From: an uncultured Clostridia bacterium
GTDB lineage: Bacteria; Bacillota; Clostridia; Christensenellales; CAG-314
NCBI GenBank assembly: GCA_937915515.1
Contig: CALGIK010000248.1
Coordinates: 1-6,140, forward strand
Reading direction: 5' to 3'
Length of the DNA: 6,140 bases
Shown in pieces: positions 1 to 6,140 of the stretch (within the stretch, counting starts at the first letter, position 1; the number at the start of each line of letters is the position of its first letter). A model generated the notes under the pieces. It had not been told where the DNA came from, ran no database searches, and was given only the letters and a program-made list of their open reading frames with translations. The position numbers and the translations under genes are program-made.

Positions 1-161
1 TAACAATAAAATTAATACCCAAAGAAGTGTTATCGGAGCAAAGAGAAAAAGCTTCAGAGATATGGAAAGAGGGAAAACCTAAAAAATGGTATTATGCCAT
101 ACCGTTTATTTTGATTTGGATGTTGGTAATTTTTTTAATAGTCAGAGCAATATGGTTTTAA
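1..161 (+). CDS. C-terminal end of an unidentified membrane-anchored protein (5' partial)
   Basis: The frame starting at base 3 is open from the left edge to a TAA at 159-161 and gives about 52 residues. The first ~30 are hydrophilic and lysine/glutamate rich. They are followed by a tryptophan- and isoleucine-rich hydrophobic stretch, encoded at about 99-155, that reads as one transmembrane helix and ends almost at the C-terminus (final residues RAIWF). The basic cluster KPKK just before the helix would favour a cytoplasmic hydrophilic part by the positive-inside rule. The gene start and most of the protein lie outside the window, so no family can be assigned. It could be the last helix of a multi-pass protein or a C-terminal anchor. 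A terminator follows directly, which separates it from the kinase gene and supports a real gene end. Confidence 0.6.
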   Translation, partial: TIKLIPKEVLSEQREKASEIWKEGKPKKWYYAIPFILIWMLVIFLIVRAIWF

Positions 162-175
162 CAACACCTGCTTTT

Positions 176-203
176 AAGCGACTTCTTGAGCAGTCGCTTT
201 TTT
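176..203 (+). terminator. Intrinsic terminator after the left-edge gene
   Basis: A perfect 8-bp stem (AAGCGACT at 176-183 with AGTCGCTT at 192-199) closes an 8-nt loop. It runs into six consecutive T residues (198-203). Weak outer pairing of ACAAC (161-165) with GTTGT (204-208) is also possible. The position, 14 nt after the stop codon at 161, fits termination of the left-edge gene and isolates the promoter at 269-297. Confidence 0.85.
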
Positions 204-268
204 GTTGTATCAAAATGTAGAGGTGAAGAAAAGCAACGGAAACTAAGCTTAAAATTAAACTATGCATA

Positions 269-297
269 TTGACAAAAAGGTAAAAAGGAATTAAAAT
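269..297 (+). promoter_or_regulatory. Predicted sigma-A promoter of the kinase operon
   Basis: A consensus -35 box TTGACA (269-274) is separated by exactly 17 bp from a -10 box TAAAAT (292-297, five of six matches to TATAAT). Transcription would begin near 303-305 and give a leader of under 40 nt before the ATG at 342. A-rich sequence at 245-260 could act as an UP-like element. Two short palindromes, TAAGCTTA (244-251) and TATGCATA (261-268), lie just upstream of the -35 box and are possible but unproven operator half-sites. The region between the terminator and this promoter shows nothing else recognisable. Confidence 0.75.
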
Positions 298-330
298 AAC
301 TATATACCCGTCCTTTGCAAATGAAAAAAC

Positions 331-335
331 AGGAG
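331..335 (+). promoter_or_regulatory. Ribosome binding site that fixes the kinase start at 342
   Basis: AGGAG lies 6 nt before the ATG at 342. The two upstream in-frame candidates, TTG at 315 and ATG at 321, have no purine-rich site at suitable spacing. They also lie only 10-20 nt after the predicted transcription start. ATG 342 is therefore the best-supported start. Confidence 0.8.
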
Positions 336-341
336 AATTTT

Positions 342-3300
342 ATGGGTAGTTCTAAAAGCGATGTGATACCATTACAATTGGTAAAAGATTTTTTAATTTC
401 TTATCTCGAAAAACGTTCGCTTGATAATACGTTGTTTTACCTAACCGACAGCGCAGAATGGATAGGCACTTCAGTTTGGGAAAGAGCAAGCGGAAAACAA
501 GCCATTAAAGAGTTTTTGACAAAAGAGTTTGAGCTTGACCCAACACCTTGCCGATTAAAAATTCTTTCCGAACAGATATTTTCTTATTCCACTGACTATG
601 TTTCTGTAATAATAACTTGTAATGCTATGCGTTTAGGAGATATCGAAGCATCTATAGATTTACGATGCGTTTGTGATTTGGTAAATACGGCAGATGGTTA
701 CAAAATTCAGATAATTCATAATTCCATACCCACTTCTCTGCAAAAGGAAAATGAATATTTTCCTCTTTCTTTTGCGCAAGAACAACTAAAAAAGACTATG
801 GAAGAAGTGGCAACACGCTATAATACCCTTCTGCAGAATATGTCTGGAGGTTTTACGGTTACTCGAAAACGAATCGGAGAAAAAACTGCAATTGAGTTTG
901 TCAGCGATAACTTCTGCAGGATTTTAGGTTATACCACGCACGAATTAACAAAAATAATTGACGACATTTTTAACGGCAATATACTAAACTATATTTTTTC
1001 TGACGATATAAATAATTTAAGAGAAATATTCTCCTTTGATGCCGAAAATTCAGAAATTAAAACCACTTACCGTTTTAGACATAAAGACGGACACTATGTA
1101 TGGTTTAATATGGTAAATACTTTTGTCAGAGAGCCTGACGGCAGTGTGGTTTGTTACGGCACCCATACTGACATTTCCGACTTAAAAGAGAAAGAACAAA
1201 AATATGTAGAGTCACAGAAAAAACTGCTTGCCGCTATTAATCACAGCAAACTTTATTTTTGGCAATACAACATAGAAAAAAACATAAACGTATGCGATTT
1301 GCGTACCGTAAACGAATTAGGACTTCCTTCGGACATACATACACCCGAGGATATCGTCAAAAGCGGATTAATCAGCCCCGAAAGCATCGAAGACTATTTA
1401 TCGCTGTATAAGGATATGCGTTTAGGCAAACCTTTTTCGCAAAAGGAAATACGCATAAACAGCTTGGAAAATTCATGGTGGCTTTTGATTAACCTCACTA
1501 ATTTTTATGACGAAAGCGGCAAACCGATAAGCGCATTTGCGACAGCGCAAAATACAGACGCTTTTAAAGACCTCGAAACACGCTTTCTGGTAGCATGTCA
1601 GCAAGCGGGCATGTATTTTTGGGAAGTGGATATAAAAAACCGCCGTCTGATACAATCAGACGAGGTGCGACGTTTTTACGGCAATGTAAGGCTGATTGAT
1701 AATATACCCGAAGGATTTGACGAAGTCCTTACGCATCCCGACGATATCAGTAAACACAAGGATATATATTATCGTATTTTTAACGGCGAAAAATCAGTAT
1801 CTATGCGTATCCGCAAAAAAGACAACTTATCGGGAAAATGGGAATGGTACACTGTTTCGCTAACAGCTATTTTTGACAGTGACGGCAAGCCTTTAAAAGC
1901 CATCGGCAGCAGTATCTCGATAAACGAAACAGTAAAAACAGAGGAAAGATATCAGTCTTTTAACAGTTTCAGAAAACTCATTTTTAAAAATATAATTGCT
2001 TCATTTAGGATTAACCTAACCAAAAATACAATCGGCGATCCCCAGCCTGTTAACACCAGATATGCTGCAATCAAAAAAAACGGCACAATGGACGAATTTT
2101 TAGAATATGTTTACGGTAATATTGCAGACGAACAGGATTTAACGCTCGTTAAATCAATATTCAACCGAAAAAGGCTTTTGGAACTTTATGCAGCAGGAGA
2201 TGTTTCGCCCAATTTAGAGATACGATATAAACTCTATGGATATGAGCAGTTAAGATGGATAAAAATATGTATCGAAATGACAGAAAACCCTTACACGCAC
2301 AATATTGAAGGACTTATTTATGCAATCGATATTAATAAGGAAAAAACTTCTAAAGCTGTAATTGACCGCATTGTAGACAACGACTATTTAATCATGGGAG
2401 CTGTTGACTGCAACAGCGGCAAAATTGATTATATAAACGCTAAAGCGGGCACGCAACATGTGCCGCTTGAAGGAAGTTTATATAATGAACATTATAAAGC
2501 CGTAGTAAGCGGCGTACTTGAAGGAGATTCTTTAAACGAAAGTCTTACAAAATTGAAACTCGAAAACATAATAGACGTTTTAAAAACTAAAGATAACGTT
2601 ACGTATACCTATCAAACAAAAAAAATAAACGGTAAAGAAAGGTATTTGCAGTGGAGATATATTTATCTTGAACAAAGTAAAAATCACATATTGTACACCC
2701 GTAGAGAAGTTACAGAGCAATTTGAGGAAGAATATCGTCAAAAAGAAGTTTTAAAAACAGCACTTATTCAGGCAGAACAAGCAAGTCTGGCTAAAAGCGA
2801 GTTTTTGTCGCGAATGAGCCACGAGATACGCACTCCCTTAAACGCTATTATCGGAATGACCGCAATCGGCGCTCAGTCGGTTTTTGATGCCGATCAGGTT
2901 ACAGATTGCCTGTCAAAGATAGGTATTTCGGCTCGTTTTCTGCTTTCGCTCATAAACGATATATTGGACATGAGCAGAATTGAGAGCGGCAAGGTTATTA
3001 TTAAAAAAGAAAAAATACCTTTTGTGGAGTTTGTAAACGGCATAAACGCTATAATTTATCCTCAGGCGACGGCAAAAGGCATAATGTATGACAATCTTAT
3101 TACAAGTTATACAGAGGATTTTTATATCGGCGACGCTATGAAACTTCAGCAGGTTTTAGTTAATTTATTAGGAAACGCCATTAAGTTTACACCGACGGGA
3201 GGCAAAATCCAACTCATTATAAATCAAGAAAAAATAACAAAGGATTATGCCCTCTTAAAATTTACCGTAAACGATACCGGCATTGGCATAGGAAAGGACT

Positions 3301-4337
3301 TTTTACCGCATATATTTGAGTCTTTCAGTCAGGAACAGCACAACAGTGCATGTTACTCTGGGACGGGTTTGGGGCTTGCTATATGCAAAAATTATGTCGA
3401 GCTTATGGGCGGCAAAATAAATGTACACAGCATTGAAGGGGTAGGCAGCGAGTTTACGGTAACTGTCAAGTTGGGCGTAACAGAGGAAACAAAACAGCTT
3501 AACAGAAGCAAAAGTGCTATTCCATTCGAAAAATTGTCTTCTCTGTTTGTGGACGACGATATACTTGTATGCCAACATACCGTAAAAATAATGACGGATA
3601 TGAATATCCATGCCGAATGGGTGACATCGGGAGCGGAAGCCTTATCTAAGGTTATTTCTAAAAGGAAAGCAAATGATGATTACAACGTTATTTTTATCGA
3701 TTGGAAAATGCCGGATATGGACGGTATACAAACAGCTAAGGAAATTAGAAAAATTGTCGGACCGGAAATTACCATAATCATAATTACGGCATATGATTGG
3801 TCGGGTATCGAAAAAGAAGCCAAAAAAGCCGGCGTCAATATGCTTATTTCTAAACCTCTTTTTAAAGACAGTCTCATTTCGGCTTTCGAAAAAATATATT
3901 GCGAAAAAGACAATATTGATATCTCTAAAAAGGTCCAAAATATTGATTTTAAAGGTAAACGTGCGCTTTTGGTTGAAGACCAGTTTTTAAATGCAGAGAT
4001 AGCCAAAAAGCTGTTAGGCGCAAAGAATATGAATGTCGAACTTGCAGAAAACGGCTTAGAAGCAATAGAAATGTTTGCGCAAATGCCTCCCGATTATTAC
4101 GACGTTATTTTAATGGATATAAGGATGCCTGTTATGGACGGACTTACGGCAACGAGGTCTATTAGACAAATGAAAAAATCCAGCGCTAAAACAATACCCA
4201 TTATTGGCATGAGCGCAAACGCTTTTGAAGAAGATATAGAAAAATCTAAAATGTTTGGAATGACGGCTTATTTGTCAAAACCTATTGAGCCTGACCTGCT
4301 TTATGCAACGCTGGCGGAATTTGTTTTAGAGGGTTAA
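342..4337 (+). CDS. Cytosolic multi-PAS hybrid sensor histidine kinase with two receiver domains
   Basis: Predicted to autophosphorylate on histidine and pass phosphate to its own receiver domains. Numbering is from ATG 342 (1331 residues). Domains: SnoaL/NTF2-like fold, ~6-128; PAS-like modules at ~159-280, 295-407, 413-530, 540-668 and 674-795, the last two divergent; HisKA, ~817-885, with H827 in SHEIRTPLN; HATPase, ~930-1045, with N945 of the N box, D978/G980/G982 (G1), the F box at 992-998 and GTGLGL at 1007-1012 (G2); REC1, ~1066-1183, with acidic D1071/D1072, phosphoacceptor D1120, T1149 and K1171; REC2, ~1206-1330, with E1212/D1213, D1259, S1291 and K1313. All catalytic residues are present, so it should be active. 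No transmembrane helix or signal peptide is visible, so an intracellular or diffusible cue is likely. There is no DNA-binding or other output domain. The HPt gene follows 4 nt downstream. The signal is unknown. Confidence 0.93.
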   Translation: MGSSKSDVIPLQLVKDFLISYLEKRSLDNTLFYLTDSAEWIGTSVWERASGKQAIKEFLTKEFELDPTPCRLKILSEQIFSYSTDYVSVIITCNAMRLGDIEASIDLRCVCDLVNTADGYKIQIIHNSIPTSLQKENEYFPLSFAQEQLKKTMEEVATRYNTLLQNMSGGFTVTRKRIGEKTAIEFVSDNFCRILGYTTHELTKIIDDIFNGNILNYIFSDDINNLREIFSFDAENSEIKTTYRFRHKDGHYVWFNMVNTFVREPDGSVVCYGTHTDISDLKEKEQKYVESQKKLLAAINHSKLYFWQYNIEKNINVCDLRTVNELGLPSDIHTPEDIVKSGLISPESIEDYLSLYKDMRLGKPFSQKEIRINSLENSWWLLINLTNFYDESGKPISAFATAQNTDAFKDLETRFLVACQQAGMYFWEVDIKNRRLIQSDEVRRFYGNVRLIDNIPEGFDEVLTHPDDISKHKDIYYRIFNGEKSVSMRIRKKDNLSGKWEWYTVSLTAIFDSDGKPLKAIGSSISINETVKTEERYQSFNSFRKLIFKNIIASFRINLTKNTIGDPQPVNTRYAAIKKNGTMDEFLEYVYGNIADEQDLTLVKSIFNRKRLLELYAAGDVSPNLEIRYKLYGYEQLRWIKICIEMTENPYTHNIEGLIYAIDINKEKTSKAVIDRIVDNDYLIMGAVDCNSGKIDYINAKAGTQHVPLEGSLYNEHYKAVVSGVLEGDSLNESLTKLKLENIIDVLKTKDNVTYTYQTKKINGKERYLQWRYIYLEQSKNHILYTRREVTEQFEEEYRQKEVLKTALIQAEQASLAKSEFLSRMSHEIRTPLNAIIGMTAIGAQSVFDADQVTDCLSKIGISARFLLSLINDILDMSRIESGKVIIKKEKIPFVEFVNGINAIIYPQATAKGIMYDNLITSYTEDFYIGDAMKLQQVLVNLLGNAIKFTPTGGKIQLIINQEKITKDYALLKFTVNDTGIGIGKDFLPHIFESFSQEQHNSACYSGTGLGLAICKNYVELMGGKINVHSIEGVGSEFTVTVKLGVTEETKQLNRSKSAIPFEKLSSLFVDDDILVCQHTVKIMTDMNIHAEWVTSGAEALSKVISKRKANDDYNVIFIDWKMPDMDGIQTAKEIRKIVGPEITIIIITAYDWSGIEKEAKKAGVNMLISKPLFKDSLISAFEKIYCEKDNIDISKKVQNIDFKGKRALLVEDQFLNAEIAKKLLGAKNMNVELAENGLEAIEMFAQMPPDYYDVILMDIRMPVMDGLTATRSIRQMKKSSAKTIPIIGMSANAFEEDIEKSKMFGMTAYLSKPIEPDLLYATLAEFVLEG
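4328..4333 (+). promoter_or_regulatory. HPt ribosome binding site inside the kinase gene's last codons
   Basis: AGAGGG ends 8 nt before the ATG at 4342 and lies within the final codons of the kinase, ahead of its TAA (4335-4337). With only 4 nt between the genes, translation of the HPt protein is probably coupled to that of the kinase. Confidence 0.6.
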
Positions 4338-4341
4338 AAAA

Positions 4342-4695
4342 ATGGAAGAATTACTTATTAAGCTTTTAAAAAATGGCAACGACATAGAAGGTGCTTTAAA
4401 GCGTTTCTCGCAAGACAGCGATTTGTATATTTCCTTACTTCCTTATGCAATTGAAGAAAAAATTTACAAAAACCTCGATCAGTCTCTTTCAGAAGGCAAC
4501 ATAAAAGACGCATATGAAAATGCTCACAGCTTAAAGGGCATGCTGGGCAATATGGGTCTTACAAAAATGTATAATAGTGACTGCTTAATTGTCGAAGCGC
4601 TAAAAAAAGGTATAATTGACGACGGCGTAAAAAAAAATTATCAGCTTTTAATGGCAGAAAGGGAAATTATCAAAGAAATTATATCAGAAAAATAA
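4342..4695 (+). CDS. Stand-alone HPt (histidine phosphotransfer) protein
   Basis: A 117-residue all-helical protein of typical HPt size. It carries the family signature AHSLKGMLGNMG at 61-72. H62 is the expected phosphorylated histidine, K65 and G66 support it, and small residues follow at G69 and G72. It should shuttle phosphoryl groups between the receivers of the adjacent hybrid kinase and an unlinked response regulator in the cytosol. In kinases such as ArcB and BarA this domain is fused at the C-terminus. Here it is a separate gene in another frame, 4 nt after the kinase stop, with its own Shine-Dalgarno site in the kinase tail. The kinase's second receiver is complete, so this looks like a natural split, not a frameshift. 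The N-terminal ~35 residues do not match a further domain I recognise. Confidence 0.88.
   Translation: MEELLIKLLKNGNDIEGALKRFSQDSDLYISLLPYAIEEKIYKNLDQSLSEGNIKDAYENAHSLKGMLGNMGLTKMYNSDCLIVEALKKGIIDDGVKKNYQLLMAEREIIKEIISEK
4589..4616 (+). promoter_or_regulatory. Possible internal promoter for the Lit-type gene
   Basis: Within the HPt coding region, TTGTCG (4589-4594, four of six matches to the -35 consensus) is followed after 16 bp by a perfect TATAAT (4611-4616). It would start a transcript near 4622 with a leader of about 100 nt before the TTG at 4724. TATAAT occurs often by chance in DNA this AT-rich, so this is a weak call. Confidence 0.22.
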
Positions 4696-4710
4696 ATAAC
4701 AATAAAATTT

Positions 4711-4716
4711 AAGGAG
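4711..4716 (+). promoter_or_regulatory. Ribosome binding site that selects a TTG start
   Basis: AAGGAG lies 7 nt upstream of TTG at 4724. The spacing is ideal, and no in-frame ATG occurs until well past the first membrane helix. This makes the TTG the likely initiator of the Lit-type protein. Confidence 0.8.
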
Positions 4717-4723
4717 AATTAAG

Positions 4724-5392
4724 TTGAGTAAAACTGCAATTAAAATAATATTGGGTATATGTATAGCTTTGTTTATCGTAACTTTTGCGATAGCTGTACC
4801 GATATTTTTTAGACCTTTTTATTATTGGAATATTAAATGGCTTAATATATCTGATAATTCGGGGTTTAGTGAAGAAACAATAAAAACAGCCTATAACGAT
4901 ATAATGGATTATTTAGTCCTAAACAAGCAATTTAAAACAGGCGAGTTACCCCATACAGAGGAGGCAAAATCTCATTTTGAAGACTGTAAAAAATTGTTTT
5001 TACTTGATTTTTGGGTATTAGGTATAAGCGCAGCTTTTATTATCGTCATCTTTATTTTGACAAAAACAAAAAAACTTAACCTAAGCAATAAAAAGCACAC
5101 AGTAGCCTTTTATTCGGCATTGGGACTTATAGGTTTTTTTGCCGCAATAGGAATTTGGGGAGCAATTGATTTTAGCGGTTTGTTTGAAGCTTTTCATCGC
5201 TTATTTTTCTTTGGAAAAACAAATTGGGTTTTTTATAATGATGCAGAAATTATCAGTATACTTCCTGAGGAATTATGGATGAATTTTGGTATACTTATAT
5301 TATCCGTTATCGTTATTTCGGTTATTTCAATATTTGTTTATGACCTTTTATATCGCAAAAAAATAAGTACACAAAACCAGTTAAAAAATTAA
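4724..5392 (+). CDS. lit: Lit/DUF1461 (TIGR01906)-type membrane protein, probable lipoprotein intramolecular transacylase
   Basis: A 222-residue integral membrane protein with four predicted helices at ~5-27, 94-113, 126-148 and 187-208. Two larger loops, after helices 1 and 3, should face outward. The second loop carries FEAFHRLFFFGKTNWVF (154-170) and ILPEELW (179-185), the signature I associate with DUF1461/TIGR01906. The first loop holds H84 in SHFEDCKK. Lit of low-GC Firmicutes, to my recollection assigned to this family, moves an acyl chain from the diacylglyceryl group to the N-terminal cysteine, giving lyso-form lipoproteins. Its two key histidines lie in these loops (about 85 and 157 in the Bacillus cereus enzyme, from memory), which H84 and H158 match well. 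The TTG start has a strong AAGGAG. The gene lies 28 nt after the HPt gene and is probably co-transcribed. Family membership is more certain than the exact activity. Confidence 0.78.
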   Translation: MSKTAIKIILGICIALFIVTFAIAVPIFFRPFYYWNIKWLNISDNSGFSEETIKTAYNDIMDYLVLNKQFKTGELPHTEEAKSHFEDCKKLFLLDFWVLGISAAFIIVIFILTKTKKLNLSNKKHTVAFYSALGLIGFFAAIGIWGAIDFSGLFEAFHRLFFFGKTNWVFYNDAEIISILPEELWMNFGILILSVIVISVISIFVYDLLYRKKISTQNQLKN

Positions 5393-5418
5393 GGAGCTGT
5401 TTTATTAGACAGCCCCTT
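5383..5418 (-). terminator. Terminator of the desulfoferrodoxin transcript, overlapping the lit stop codon
   Basis: The arms at 5391-5400 and 5409-5418 form a 10-bp stem with an 8-nt loop (5401-5408). Read on the minus strand, position 5414/5395 is a G-U pair, so the stem is unbroken. It is followed after two A residues by six T residues (complement of 5383-5388), as for an intrinsic terminator. On the plus strand the same position is an A-C mismatch and no T tract follows, so the hairpin should act mainly on minus-strand transcripts. The stem includes the last two bases of the TAA of the convergent membrane protein gene (5390-5392). Confidence 0.8.
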
Positions 5419-5432
5419 ATAAGCTTAAAAAA

Positions 5433-5813
5433 CTATATCGTTGCCTTCCAAAGACCGTGGAGATTGCAGTATGCGTATACTGCTTCTACCTTATCTTCGT
5501 TACATATACTAAAACAGCATTGCGGCAAACTTCCCGCCTTTAGTATTTTGCGTTGATTTCCCTGTGTTGTTTGCAGACATACCCACTCTATGTAATGTTC
5601 GGGTATCATAGGATGCTGAGCAGAACCTATGTTTACAGTCACTTGATTGTCGTTGACGGACACTACCGGTACATGCTTTTCGTATGAAGCGTCTACTGTG
5701 TTGGGGATAATCTCCTGCATTTTTTCGCCGCAACAAATTACCGGTACCCCGCTGCTTTTAACATAAGCTATAATATTGCCGCAATGATTGCATTTAAAAA
5801 ATTTAATTTCCAT
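5433..5813 (-). CDS. dfx: Desulfoferrodoxin (class I / 2Fe superoxide reductase)
   Basis: A 126-residue cytoplasmic enzyme that reduces superoxide to hydrogen peroxide without making oxygen, a typical defence of anaerobes. The N-terminal desulforedoxin-like domain (~1-37) has C8-x-x-C11 and the C27-C28 pair, which bind the rubredoxin-type iron (center I). The superoxide reductase domain (~40-126) has the active-site glutamate and lysine E45/K46, and center II ligands H47, H67, H73, C116 (axial thiolate) and H119, in the HVP, HPMIPEHYI and CNLHG contexts. Length and ligands match full desulfoferrodoxins, so the enzyme should be functional. The start is supported by AAAGGAGG (plus-strand 5820-5827), 6 nt before the ATG. 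It lies 31 nt after the stop of the upstream gene on the same strand, with no clear promoter between, so the two are probably co-transcribed. No rubredoxin or rubrerythrin electron partner is in view. Confidence 0.96.
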   Translation of the reverse strand: MEIKFFKCNHCGNIIAYVKSSGVPVICCGEKMQEIIPNTVDASYEKHVPVVSVNDNQVTVNIGSAQHPMIPEHYIEWVCLQTTQGNQRKILKAGSLPQCCFSICNEDKVEAVYAYCNLHGLWKATI

Positions 5814-5844
5814 ATATAACCTCCTTTGTATTGTTAAAAATATC

Positions 5845-6140
5845 TTAACCTTCAGCTACTTGATAAGAAATTTTCTGTAAATTTGCATTTGCATCTATCT
5901 CAATCAAGAATATCCAAAGCTTCATATCATCTGTGCCTACTTGCGGAATTTGAGACTTTACATATACATTTACCGTATCGTTATGAATTGTTAGTCTATC
6001 TACCGTCAATTTGATTGAACCTGACGGTTGCCAGTCGGCAATAAATATCAGATAATTTTCAGCAAAATATTTGCTGTCATATTTTTTTGCCTGCTTGCTA
6101 AAAGCATCAGGCGGATTTTTCATTTCCTCACTTTTTAAAA
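5845..6140 (-). CDS. Hypothetical protein, C-terminal domain only (5' end beyond the window)
   Basis: The minus-strand frame is open to the right edge. An ATG at 6123 exists, but its only purine-rich site (GAGG) ends 2 nt before it, which is too close. In-frame codons continue upstream to base 6138, so the gene very probably starts outside the window. The visible ~97 residues hold Y-D-x-x-Y-F-x-x-N-Y-L, then SGSIKLTVDRLT, then P-x-V-G-T-D-D-M-K-L-W and a hydrophobic end strand, predicted mostly beta. From memory this resembles an uncharacterised beta-rich domain at the C-terminus of secreted or lipoprotein-like proteins of gut clostridia, which carry similar Y-D-x-x-F, S-G-S-I-R and T-x-D-M motifs. 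A distant relation to PrcB-like domains is another possibility. No signal peptide can be assessed. It is followed 31 nt later by dfx, probably in one operon. Function unknown. Confidence 0.65.
   Translation of the reverse strand, partial: LKSEEMKNPPDAFSKQAKKYDSKYFAENYLIFIADWQPSGSIKLTVDRLTIHNDTVNVYVKSQIPQVGTDDMKLWIFLIEIDANANLQKISYQVAEG

Noticed and set aside
204..268. Riboswitch or small RNA between the terminator and the kinase promoter
   Set aside because: The stretch is short, lies upstream of the predicted transcription start, and shows no conserved aptamer motif or strong stem.
315..341. TTG at 315 or ATG at 321 as the start of the hybrid kinase
   Set aside because: Neither has a ribosome binding site at suitable spacing, and both lie within about 20 nt of the predicted transcription start. 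ATG 342 has AGGAG at 6 nt.
3303..4006. Open minus-strand frames of about 100 codons and a short plus-strand frame inside the receiver region of the kinase
   Set aside because: They lie within a frame that codes for clearly conserved HATPase and receiver motifs, have no family resemblance and no convincing ribosome binding sites. They are shadows of the kinase gene.
4330..4345. Frameshift separating a once-fused kinase-HPt protein
   Set aside because: The second receiver is complete through its last helix, and the HPt gene has its own ATG and an AGAGGG at 8 nt, so two genuine genes are the simpler reading.
5509..5736. A 75-codon minus-strand frame overlapping dfx in another frame
   Set aside because: It lies wholly within the desulfoferrodoxin gene, whose metal ligands are all conserved in the main frame.
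6121..6123. ATG at 6123 as the start of the right-edge minus-strand gene
   Set aside because: The GAGG in front is only 2 nt away, the frame stays open to the window edge, and the visible part looks like a C-terminal domain.

Overview
The window is AT-rich DNA that looks like a low-GC anaerobic Firmicute, most likely a clostridial lineage. The reasons are strong AGGAGG-type ribosome binding sites, a TTG start, a class I desulfoferrodoxin (an anaerobe's superoxide reductase), a very large soluble PAS hybrid histidine kinase of a kind common in clostridia, and a Lit/DUF1461 membrane protein, a family known from low-GC Gram-positives. No species can be named from this sequence.

Layout: (1) 1-161, the C-terminal end of a + strand gene that finishes in one membrane helix, followed by an intrinsic terminator at 176-203. 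(2) A near-consensus sigma-A promoter (TTGACA, 17 bp, TAAAAT; 269-297) opens a + strand block. This holds a 1331-residue cytosolic hybrid kinase (342-4337), a separate HPt phosphotransfer protein 4 nt downstream (4342-4695), and a four-helix Lit-type protein (4724-5392) 28 nt further on. (3) A convergent - strand block enters from the right edge. It holds the C-terminal part of a hypothetical protein (5845-6140) and desulfoferrodoxin (5433-5813), and ends at a hairpin terminator (5383-5418) that overlaps the stop codon of the Lit-type gene.

How they may work together: the kinase has an N-terminal SnoaL/NTF2-like domain, about five PAS-like modules, HisKA, HATPase and two receiver domains. With the separate HPt it forms most of a His-Asp-His phosphorelay (H827, D1120/D1259, H62 of HPt). 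No output response regulator is present, so the final target must be elsewhere. The Lit-type protein would remodel lipoprotein N-termini at the membrane, and desulfoferrodoxin would detoxify superoxide. A regulatory link between the relay and these two functions is only suggested by proximity.

I saw no RNA genes, CRISPR arrays, insertion sequences or riboswitches. No gene-free stretch exceeds 300 bases.
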